NCBI RefSeq assembly: GCF_025024155.1
Contig: NW_026251760.1
Coordinates: 213,956-277,955, forward strand
Direction: 5' to 3'
Origin: Gamsiella multidivaricata
Taxonomy: Eukaryota > Mortierellomycota > Mortierellomycetes > Mortierellales > Mortierellaceae
DNA length: 64,000 nucleotides
Shown: in pieces, positions 11,257-21,300 of the stretch
Layout of the letters: each line of letters begins with the position of its first letter
Numbering within the stretch: the stretch's first letter is position 1
The notes under the pieces: model-generated
Databases searched by the model: none
Seen by the model: the letters and a program-made list of their open reading frames with translations, nothing else
Told to the model about the DNA's origin: nothing
Program-made: the position numbers and the translations under genes

Positions 11257-12089
11257 TTATTGCACTTTCTTGGCGGCGTTCGCCTTCTTGGCCTTCTTTT
11301 CAGCCAGGTCATAGAAGAGGCTTCCGTCGTAGATCCGTCGGATATCTTCCTTTCGCATAACGCCATCCTCTGGCCAGAGCACCCAGTACATCGACATCCC
11401 TATGATATAAAACCGTGCACACAGCATGAGCATTCGTTATGGTGCCATACACCGCCTCTGGTCGTAGTATAACAGCAAGAAAGCCAATACTTACACTCAA
11501 AGAAAGCACCAAACGAACCGATTGGATCCATGATGACTCTCTGTCCCTTCAGCAGTCCCCAAACATCGGTCAAAGTCAGTCCATCCTTGCCATCGCGCGC
11601 ATACTTGGCAAAGATATCTTCAAAATGCTGTGGCACGAATCGACCCTCGGTATCATATGTGCCGGAATCGCTGCCATGTTTGTCTTTGTGGATGCGTTGG
11701 AGCCAGATGCGGAAAAATGGATCGGGGATCCAGGAAGCCGAGGTCGGATAGGAAAAGTTGGAGTGAATGATGAAGACGGCGATCAGGCTAAGGACGACGT
11801 TAAAGCCGATGGCATAGAAGCCCAAGAAGGTGTCGTGGGGCCAGATGACTCCATCGTGGTCGCGATCGAAAAACTCGCAGTGCTGCTGAAGGACCGTCTG
11901 GCGCGAGTGTCGCGCAGCCCAGTTGTCCTTGGTCGTTCCGGCTGGATGGCTGGGGGTGGCAGCGACGTTGGCCCTTGCAGTGCCTGGGTCTGGGAAGTGG
12001 TTGATGGCGCTTTGATGCTGCAGGAAGGGCTGGCGCTCAACGGTCACCGGTTGCTCGGGGATAGAGGGTTTGATTGGTAAGGACGACAT
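11257..12089 (-). CDS. Caleosin (lipid-droplet heme peroxygenase)
   Basis: Calcium-binding heme peroxygenase normally anchored in lipid droplets or ER, acting on fatty-acid hydroperoxides. Exons on the minus strand are 12089-11495 and 11399-11257, joined in frame through a GTAAGT/ATAG intron; about 245 residues. The EF-hand is at HCEFFDRDHDGVIWPHD. It is followed by the membrane hairpin with a heme-ligand-type histidine (LIAVFIIHSNFSYPT), the proline-rich IPDPFFRIWLQRIHKDKHG, and the conserved segment ending LTLTDVWGLLKGQR. Exon 2 supplies WMSMYWVLWPEDGVMRKEDI and a lysine/alanine-rich tail. The chosen ATG (12089) is the first giving an ordinary N-terminus; a longer upstream frame exists but lacks family features. 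Fungal caleosins are known, so nothing here requires recent transfer. Confidence 0.93.
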
Positions 12090-13202
12090 TTGGCTGGTGG
12101 TGAAAGGACAGAAATGAAAAGTATTCCGGATCGGCGCGGACATAAATACACAAATATGGGTCTGTGCATGTCTGTACGTCATGAGCGATATGCGACATGC
12201 GACATGCGATATAATTATTACGACAGCGAAATTTCGAAGGCAGAATGGAGTTTCATCATCTTGCACGAGCGCTTGGGGGGATGAGTGTCACGGACCATCC
12301 AGCGCCGACGTGCGCGTCAAGGGACTGACAAGGGGCCGATAAGGATAGGCACGGAGCTTGTTAGGATCGACGTCTAGGTTGTTTACGAAACCTTAGCTCG
12401 TTTAAGGCGGCCAGCAGCTGGCACGTGGCAATCTGTAACTGAACTATCCTCACCCGTGCTGACATCACCTTTACTCTTTTCTGTCCACTCCTCTATCGCC
12501 TTGGAAAGAGACCACACAAACCATCCTAATGCCGTCTTTCGAACCAATACAACATACTCCCTCCAGATACGCGACTTTGTCTCACTTCAGCTGATTGTTG
12601 TGAAAGTGGGTGCCAGGATACCAAGGCCACAGCAGCGGCCCTCTTTCCTAGCTGGGAGGTGATATACAGCACGGACCCACCGTCCATTTTGCCTTTCATT
12701 GCACAACAAAACGCACAAGCACCCCTATCCATTTTTCTATGTACCGCTACCATCTGTACGTCTAGCGAGTAATACTACGCGTAACACGTATTGCCCAACC
12801 CTTCCTGTTGGGGCTCAATTGTGAAGGACGCGTTTTACTTGTAGAAGAGTAACGCGGATGCTGTGCTCTATTCCTTCGGTATTAAGGGCTCTTCTGGATG
12901 GATTCAATAGTTTGACAGGTGAGTAAACTTCAGGAAATTATTGCAACAGCACCAAGATCGCATGCTAGAGCATCCATGCAAGGATTTGTGTTCGAGGCCC
13001 CATCAACGAAAAGGTATTTATTCTGTTAAAACAAGTACTTACGCTACACATTATATCATAATTTATCCATAGTAAGGACGGTACATAGAGTTAGGCAAGT
13101 TTTACTTGTTGTACTCAACTAGACTTAGAGCGCAATGGTATCCCCAAGCTCCCCCTGCCATGACATGTGCGACATCCTAACTCTTCACACATCACAATCA
13201 AT
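12090..13202. other. Caleosin promoter and transposon flank
   Basis: No gene is supported. The first 200 bp is the caleosin 5' region. The remainder is AT-rich and leads into the Harbinger relic; I looked here for a Harbinger terminal repeat and for the missing Fanzor C-terminus and found neither. Confidence 0.5.
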
Positions 13203-14820
13203 ATGCCACCAAAGCGAGCCGCCAAGGCTGCCTCAACGGACAGAGCACGCAAAAAGACATCGGTTAGCCCCATCACAAGACTTGCGCCTTACACCGACTT
13301 CTTCAAGGACCCTCCGAACGTTGATGAACTGATGAACAGTGTTTTGGATCCATCGCCCGAGGGTAAGTGCCAAATATGATTGCGTTTATATGGCTCGCCG
13401 TCAAGCAGCGCAAACACTTACGACATCACTAGAAAACAATAGGTATCCCTGCCGCGTCGACCGCTCCTGCTGCCGAGGATGCAGGCACCAGTGCTGAGCG
13501 CGCCGCTCAACCCGCCGTTCAACCCGCCGCTGGTGTGCAATACCGAGGGCTACAGATGAAATTCCCTGGAGCAGCAGGACTGAGTGAAAAAAACCGGCCG
13601 AATATATCCTTGGCAACACGTTATCTGCAGGACCGGCTCCGAAGGATGACGGAGGGTGACGCCGACCTGTCGAAACTTCGTCTGACAAAGGGAACCAAAG
13701 TCTTCACAGACCTGGCGATGGAAATACACAAGACAGAGCCGAGGCTTTCTTAGATTACACAGCATGGGCTTTACTCCATGTTTGAGCGCGTTGTGAAGAT
13801 GCGCCGCGAGATGCTGGAGTTACAGGAGATATTGACGGGGTTCAATGTCCCAGAAACGCATTTCGGGAACCTCGCCTTACAGATCTGTGAGATGGACCAG
13901 GATATAACCTCGGCTCGGAGGCGAAAGCAGGCAGAGAAGGAGGGCTGACAAATAGAGGCCGATGTGAGGAAGGATCGGGTAGCGCGGAAACTCTTCACGG
14001 GCAAAGAATCAGCAACGCCACGGACAACAGCGCATCATGCTTCAGGGGAGGCAACACCCGAGACTGGTCCTTCAACAGCAAGCTCCAATACAACCACATC
14101 AACTCACCCATCTGCACCATTTTCTACAGCTGGATCACTATCAAGCGCCAGTCCACAGTCCAGCACTCATGTGTCCAGCAGCAGCAGTCCGTTGGAAGTT
14201 AATATCCAATCAGGCTCGACTTCTTCTGGTGCGGCCCTGCCAAGTGGATCTAACAACGGAGCGACGTTTTTGGTTGCGAGAGCTGATCTAAAACTAATTG
14301 GCTTCCCTAACTTCAGCTCAGCAACGGACTTGGAGAGCTCCCCTTTCGACTCACCACGACAACCAGTAAACAAACGATCAACATACATGCCTCAAAAGGT
14401 AACCAAGGTTGTCAAGAATCTGGTTAACAAACACGATGCTGCTACAGAAGGTATGCATGCTGCTGTTAGGGATTCGCAGGCCCTAGTAACTGAAGCCAAG
14501 AAGGAGATTGGTGATATGAAGGGTAACCTTGGCAGGCTCGAGGCGATTGTTCCAGCACAGGCACAACAGCTTTCAGCGCAGGCCCACCAGATTGCAGCAC
14601 AAAGCGAGCATAACAAACAACTACTCGCGCATATCGACAGGCAGCAACGGTTCATGCTTTATCTTGAACAAAAAACGAACGAGATAGCCAGAACTGTTTA
14701 CTGCCTCGAAAAACCTGACAACGTCCAGATGCCCAGCACAGTCAAGTCGCAGCCTCACAAATACAGGTGGCAATGAGGTCTCTGCCTCCTGGCATTTATA
14801 AATAAGAATAAATTGTCTTT
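13203..14820 (+). pseudogene. Companion gene of the Harbinger element (coiled-coil protein), broken
   Basis: Starts MPPKRAAKAASTDRARKK at 13203. An 80-nt intron (13363-13442, GTAAGT/TAG) joins in frame. The reading frame continues to TAA at 14777-14779 except for two nonsense codons, TAG at 13751-13753 and TGA at 13946-13948; sequence on either side reads smoothly as one protein. Order: basic N-terminus; an alpha-helical middle (ATRYLQDRLRRMTEGDADLS, then CEMDQDITSARRRKQAEKEG); a long Ser/Thr/Pro-rich linker; a Gln/Ala-rich C-terminal coiled coil (QQLSAQAHQIAAQ). It converges on the transposase gene with about 40 bp between stop codons, the layout of a two-gene PIF/Harbinger element. I do not see a Myb/SANT domain, so the DNA-binding role usual for the second Harbinger gene is not shown. 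Confidence 0.6.
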
Positions 14821-16188
14821 CACTCTTCATTGTGGTATTCTATGTTGCCGTAATTCTGCTCATTGTACCCGATATCAACATCGTTTATGTCCTCGATCTC
14901 GGGCACCTCCACATCAGGTACAGCTTCCGCCGCATCATCCTCCTCTTCCTTATCAAAAAAACCAAAATAGTTAGGTCCTGCCATGACATCTCTTCGTTAG
15001 TTCCAGAGATCGCGTGGTGCGAGGTATCCTTGAACAGAGGGTGGATGTTCTGTACCTCCGTAATAGGCCAAGGTAGAAGAGTTTCCCCCAATACAGACCT
15101 ACAAATTTGAAAGAATGGCCTCGACCGGGTACAGGACCCCAGCGCGCATAAGCCCGACTCGCAGTCGTTGACGATAGTTACAAAACTGCCATGTGTTGGA
15201 AAATCACCCGAATACCCACTCAACATAGAACCAAGGCGTCCTCATAGCCTCGTTATCTGCATTCTGCTGTGCAGTAACATCACCACGATACGGAGCAAAA
15301 ATAGGCCACTCACGTCCGTACCCTTCATCCTCATAAATGGCTAATGGACGGCCGTTTACTCCATGCGAATGATGACTGAGAAAAAAACCTGAGTTTAGAC
15401 TCTGTTAGCATTCGTGCATCATGTCGTCGACTAGGGAAAGGGCTGCCAAGGTGCACAATCAGACCGTCAGGTGTTGCAATAACCTGGTACTTGATGGAAT
15501 GAGCCCTCTTGTACCCGCTATAAAGCTCCTCTCGGTCGACCATGAGGCGGCAAACCTTAATATGTGTCCCGTCTATGAATCCCCAGCAATCGTCGCGTGC
15601 ACCGCTGCTGCCAAGGAGTCCAAACGCTGTGACATCAAGCGCACATGGTCAAAGAGCAATAAATGCGACTAGTCCTCATAGAAAAAAACTCAGCACAATG
15701 TTGAACGTGACTAATAGCTTCGAGAGGGACCATGGGAAAAACTGCATGGCATCTTTGAATCGCGTCGGAGAGAGGAGCTGATAACGCGACAGACAAATTG
15801 CTTCAGCTTGCGTTACTTGGTATCGATTGATCGTGAAGGTTCCTGTAAGGCTAAGGTGATGCACAATGAGCTCCAGCTCGTTCCAGTCAAAGCGGTAGTA
15901 GGCTAGGAGGGGGGGGGGAATGATCTGCCAGTTCGACGGGTTTGGCACAGTCGTCAGTAGGAGTAGGTCGTAGACTGCTTTAATGAGATCATCTCGAAAG
16001 TGTGTGAACCGGTTCATCTCGTTGAAGGCAGGCATCAGGACGTCCTCTGCATATCGGCGAAGGTTCATTATGGCAACTTCAATAGGCACTACAGGTTCCG
16101 CTGGAAGTGCAACCTTGTTGTCCGTGATTGGTCCTGGCACCTCCAAGGCGAAGACGTTAAGAAGGCATCCGTGCTGGACTTTGCGCAA
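14820..16188 (-). pseudogene. PIF/Harbinger-type DDE transposase, broken
   Basis: Read on the minus strand. The N-terminal part gives YYRFDWNELELIVHHLSL and AEAICLSRYQLLSPTRFKDA, the fungal Harbinger signature. The catalytic part gives DDCWGFIDGTHIKVCRL (first Asp), IATPDGLIVHLGSPFPSRR then HDARMLTES (second Asp), and FYVEWVFG (Glu). The frame is damaged: a shift in the T run near 15683, TAG at 15669-15671, a shift near 15600, TGA at 15204-15206 directly after VFG, TAG at 15099-15101 and TAA at 14997-14999, beyond which an acidic tail still reads to 14820. The start is uncertain (first ATG at 16068; the frame is open to 16188). No intact copy is present here, so mobilisation would need help in trans. 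Confidence 0.85.
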
Positions 16189-16426
16189 GAGTACAGAAGA
16201 GAGACAGAGGCGAGAAGAAGAGGAGTAGAGGCGAGAGGGAGCAAAGAGAACATTCTTGATGGTAACATTGCGGTAGTGCTTAATGCTATAAACAAAAGCT
16301 CGCCAAAGACACGAAGCGAGATTAAAGTTATTTTTCCAGGTACGGGAGAAAATGAGTTACACAAGTTTCTTTCGCTATTGCCTATTGGGCGCAGCACTTT
16401 TGATATCATAATAAACCTTCTGCACT

Positions 16427-18145
16427 CATGCAAAGAGGAAAAGCTTGGCCTTTGATGAAAACTGTCCAAGACCCACCCCGATCACAACCCTGTTGGCTTC
16501 AACCCTCTGCCTACCGATGGACCACCCAGCCAACTTGAGCAAGTGGTCCGTAATGATAGTAAATGCGGCATCCCTGGCCTTTCTGCCATCCCACTGGTGC
16601 TTTCGAAAGCGCATGTTGTTGTTGCTGTAAAAGCTATCGAGTCACTCCTGAACTTTTTCAAGCTCCATAAAAGTATCTATATAGCTAGAGACACCACTGC
16701 GGAGAGGGGGCAGATCGCTCTCGATGTCACTGGTTGACTTTGTTTCATTAGGAGGCATTATTCCTTTCTACTCTTCGATCTAGCATTTGAGCTTGAAAGT
16801 TGGCTGGTAAATGCCTTTCTGCTTCACAGCCAGATTGTAGTAAGTAGTTGGGCCGGTGGCGGAGATAGCGCCATCGGGTGGCTCTCCCATAAGGGTGTCA
16901 CTATCTCGGTCGTGGCTAGTCTTCTTAAGCGACAATGCGCTCACACCGACTACACATGCTTGGCCGAGGTCGAGACCTAGGGTCTTGATTCGCTCTGGTC
17001 TATATCCTCAAAGAGCTGCGATATCCTTTTAGGTCTTGACAAAGTTTAAGACTTTGGCCAGGTAGTAGTTTGCGCTGCCGACAGTGAAGGTGATTCGAGA
17101 GGGCAAGATGTCTTGTGGGAGTCGCCTGTATGTGACCGACTGGAGTTCCTTCAACTTGAGATTCAACAGATGAAGGCGGAACCCGCCGGTTCGAACAGAG
17201 CCGCATAGAACATAGTCGCATTTCTTGTAAGAGTTAACGTCGAGGGTATCCAGGATATCCTGTTGAATGAGTTCCAGACGTTGTCGGATCTCTTCCAAGG
17301 GCATCAATGTCACCGCAACCTTGTGTCTCCTGCGAACTTTGCGTGGCCCTGTCACACCTCCTTCGACATCCAAATACAAACTTTTGATAAGGAACCCCAG
17401 TTCTCTGTTCAAGATCCAATTGACTACATCCGCCTGCACGGAATTGTTAATGAGGTAGAGTCTTGCCAGCGCCTGAAGTTAGAGCCTGAGGAGCTCATTC
17501 TGCCAAAAGATGTAGATTACTTCGTTCACTGAAAAGGATATAAATTGCTTTTCCACGGATGTTAGAGAAACTAGCTTGCGGGGGTTCTTGCCGATCTGGT
17601 TCAGGAGAAGGATGAACTTTTCGATTGCGGACACACCACTGCGAATGTGTCGTTTTATAAGAGTCCCTTCTCCTTTTGCGGTTTGAGCTGTTTTGGGGAG
17701 GCTGTTGCTGTTAGGTCATATTCTTTTGAATAGCTCTCGATTCAACTCATGAATATGACAGCGGCGACTCAGTCAGCTCCTTACCTTTTCATAGAGCTCC
17801 AAGCTACCTCTATTGTAGTTCCGCCTAAGCTCTATTGATAGCTGTAACATAGCAGCTCGCAGCGCCAGCATTCCTGGATATGCACTTCTCGTCTTTATCT
17901 CGACTGTATTTCATTTGTTCAATAAGCCTAAGTTTTGCACTCGATCATTGAACTCTTGGATACACTTTCAGACCTTGATTTTTTCCTGTAGATTGCCTGA
18001 GTAGAGGTATCGCAGTAACATGAAAAGGAGCGGCTACTAAGGGCGGCCCTTGCCTTCCACGCCATCGTCATCCTGCTGTTGCTGCTCCTCCTCGCAACTC
18101 TTGGAAGTTTTATTCTCGATTGAGTCCTGCGGGGGAAGCGCTAGG
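16427..18145 (-). pseudogene. Fanzor (eukaryotic TnpB-like RNA-guided nuclease) relic, C-terminally truncated
   Basis: Read on the minus strand from about 18145. The N-terminal exon includes GMLALRAAMLQLSIELRRNY and ends at a GTAAGG donor near 17790. The next exon contains KTAQTAKGEGTLIKRHIRSG, then SLTSVEKQFISFSVNEVIYI, and later the long stretch with DVNSYKKCDYVLCGSVRTGG. RuvC-I follows as IKTLGLDLGQACVVGVSAL, with the catalytic Asp at 16969-16971. Later come RKHQWDGRKARDAAF, RVVIGVGLGQFSS and, one frame over, SSLHE. Nonsense codons interrupt an otherwise readable protein at 18034-18039 (two), 17968, 17911, 17479, 17029, 17008, 16780, 16768 and 16642. After SSLHE the homology stops; the zinc ribbon and RuvC-III are absent. 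Family assignment is from recognised motifs; no search was possible. Confidence 0.75.
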
Positions 18146-18326
18146 CGCGCCTTAGAAAGCACATAGACTGTTGCTATTACAACCAATTCATGGGAGCTAT
18201 ATCAGCATCCCTGTTTATCGTTTCCACATTTTATTATTATGGAGGATTGACTATCAAGGGTAACAGAACTGTAGACAAATTGTAGAGAAAGAGAGAAAGA
18301 ACTCTGGCATGGTTGCGCAATGCCGT

Positions 18327-21300
18327 CTAAGGAAGGACCACCATGCCTGTGCCTGTGCCGCCGACCTGCGAGATGTCGCAGATTGTGCAGAGGTTGCCCT
18401 GGAACTCTGGCTTGAAGTGGCCGCGACAGTACGGGCACTGCACGCTGGGCGACCCGCGGTAGATGGGCGTGTACGAGATGCCGCACACAACAAACGAGTT
18501 GTACTATATCATGAGCAAAAAACGAAACCGGGATCATGCAGTGGTTAGCACAAGGAAACGAAAGAGCTCCATTCCATTGCCTTGAAAAAGGCACCGCCAT
18601 CCGCATATTCTTCCTGACTTGTATATGTTACCTGGTCGTAGTCCAGCTGGATCTCGTCCCGTGGGTTGCGCTCAGCAACTTGCTGGATCTGCCGTGCTAG
18701 CGTCGCTGCCTGCCCAGGAGGAGCCAGCTCCAACAGGCGACGTGCAAACGTCTGTGCAGACTGCAGGTTCTTGTGCTTGTAACAGGCCGTCATGGCCGTG
18801 CGTAAGCTAATGATCATGTGCCTAGGCTGGAGCTGGACCCCTGTGAAGTACGCCGCGAGCTCCAGCATCCTCTTGACGCCTGCCGCCGACCCATCGTTCT
18901 GCACCTCACGGCGACTCAGCTCAATGCTCAGTCCGAGGATGTATTCACGGCAGACACCCACCAATTGAAGCACCTATGTGGAACAAACGGGGCACACAAA
19001 ACAACCAGCACGTCGCCTATTAGTTTCTTAATCGCTCATACCTGCAACACATCATGCCCTCGTGCGTCCTTTATAGATCCCTGCCATACCTCCTCTGCCT
19101 CTGATGCTTGGGTGACCACTGTCAACAGCAGCGAATGCAGGATTCCTCTGAACAATGTGCACGCCTCTGTAAGCTTGTTCGATGTCGTCGCCTTGTATGC
19201 GTCCTGCAGCTCCTTGCTGATCAGCGACTGGAAACTCTTGACCAGCACAGGCAGTGCCTTTCTCTGGTCGGTCTCTGCAGGGTTGCGCCGCACTGGCAGC
19301 ATGATCGAGGGCATCCCTTCGTTTCCTGTGACGATCGCACGGCTGGCTTGGAAGATGGACAGGAAGTGGTCCTTCAGCGGCTCAAAGTTGACAGCACCAA
19401 CCTGGCGGTTCAGCAGCTGGTGACATACGCGACAAGAAAAGAAGAAAGAAGAAGGAAGGAAGAAAGAGGAAAGAAAGAAGAAAGAAGAAAGAAGAAAGAA
19501 GAAAGAAGAAAGAAGAAAGAAAAAAGAAGAAAGGGATCAGCTGGGAGCCATCAAACATGGCCGCATTAGCTTTCATATAGCAACGCTTCCCATCACCGTA
19601 CCTGCATCGCTGACTCAAACGCGCCTGCTGCGACATGATCCGCAGCCAAGGGCGAGTTCTGGCACCAGATCTCAGCCTCACTCTGGCCTGCAACTGGAAT
19701 CGTCAGCCCGCTGTCCTCTGCAACAATCGCCCCTGTCTCTGCATGGAGCTCTGCTGCAAGGTCTGCGTCCAGATCCCATCCACCATCGCCGTCCATGTCC
19801 AGTCCATCGTTGGCCATAGGAGCCAGTGAAGTTCCGTTATGACCCGCCGATGGGACACTGAACTCGTCATCCATGCCCCACTGATCCGCCTGAGCCTCGG
19901 GCTCCGATGCAGCGATCGGCTCTGGCGCTGCAACCCCCTCCATGTCTCCAGAGAAAACGCTCTCAAAGTAGCTGCGCGAGACCGCTAGCTGGGGCCAGTT
20001 CGAGTCGTGCACTTGCATCAAAGGTCTCGGCGGCACCAGCAGCGTGCCCTGGCTAGGCAGATCTGCAACGTCCTCAGGGGTAAGTCCAGCACTCTCGAGG
20101 ATCTCGTCTGCAATCTCGTCCATGCCATGTGTCCTTGCAGTCAGATATGCCAACGGTGCTAGTCATAGGCACAACACAGATGTCGAACAGTACGAAATAA
20201 ACAGCTGTCAGTCTTTGCCCATAGCCTTCCCAGTCACTCCTGTTCAGAAGAGCAAAAATGAAAATAAAAAATACAGAATACATGGCATGCCAGGCAACCA
20301 CCGAAGCACTGCCCATTAGCTGCTCGCAAACCCATGACTCACCTTGACCAACCTCCCGCAAAAGACGGACGCGCTCCTCCACATTGCCCAGGAAAAGCGA
20401 GTTGTGGAACCGCGACATGGCATCGCCTCGCTTCTCTGCAATCATCAACATCCTGGACAGGTTGTTGGCACTGCCCGTCGCCAAGTAGAGGAACGAGAGC
20501 CGGTCAAAGTTCCTGACTCTTTGGTAGCACAGCTCCACAATCTGGTGGTTGCCCTGACGGAGCGCCTCCTGTGCTAGCTTGTTCCAGTACTCGTCCTTGT
20601 TCATCGCCTTGGCAGTCTCCAGTCCGACCTCCAGGTTGCCACACTCCAGCGCAAGCTCGAACCGCGTCTTGTCTTCACGCACAAAGTGGAGTGCAATCTC
20701 AGGGTATCCCTTCTTCTGCAAGTACGCAATAATCGACTGTCCCACCAGGTTGGAGTTACGAATGATCTGCAGAACCTCGTCATAGTTGCGCTTCGTCAGC
20801 GCCAGCTTGAACCGGTACTCGGTCGGGTCGATCGCAATCGTGCGCGTCTTGCCGTCCCGATCCAGACAGTACACATTCTTGCCTCGGATCCGTGTCAGGT
20901 AGATGGGCTGGTCAAGGGTGCGGATGATGCCATTGTCCCTAGAAAGAAATTAAGCACACAAATGAACAGTGTCAGCTAGTCTCACACATGGATTCGCATT
21001 TCATGGCCCACCCGTAATCCATAGCAGCGCCGCCAACCTACCCCTGAGGAAGTGCGTATTTGATGTGGTTCAGCGTCGAGTAGATCAGGATCCCGCTCTC
21101 GTCCCACGCCGCGCTCTTGATGCGGATCGTCTCGTGGATAAGACACGTCTGCTCCAGCGACTTGGTGGCAATCGTGATCGTGTGCTTGCTGAGAAGCGCA
21201 ACATAGGCCATGTCCGCCGACCACACCACATACTTGACCGGGGGCGTCGTCACCTCGGAAATGGTCCTGCGCTGCTGGATATCGTACAGGATCACAGAGG

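Noticed and set aside
12940..13020. GTGTTCGAGGCC looks like a tRNA B box
   Set aside because: No matching acceptor stem, A box or cloverleaf could be drawn around it.
14930..15010. RRDVMAG near the end of the Harbinger transposase resembles the HRDxMAG segment of Fanzor RuvC-III
   Set aside because: It follows the Harbinger C-terminal WN in the same frame and is followed by an acidic tail, with no zinc-ribbon cysteines nearby; chance similarity is more likely.
15000..18140. All nonsense codons in the Fanzor and Harbinger relics can be explained by C-to-T or G-to-A change
   Set aside because: Every stop codon is one transition away from a Gln, Arg or Trp codon, so this is true by construction and is not evidence of RIP by itself.
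19431..19538. Possible CRISPR-like or regulatory array in the alpha-COP intron
   Set aside because: It is a simple GAAGAAA microsatellite without spacers.
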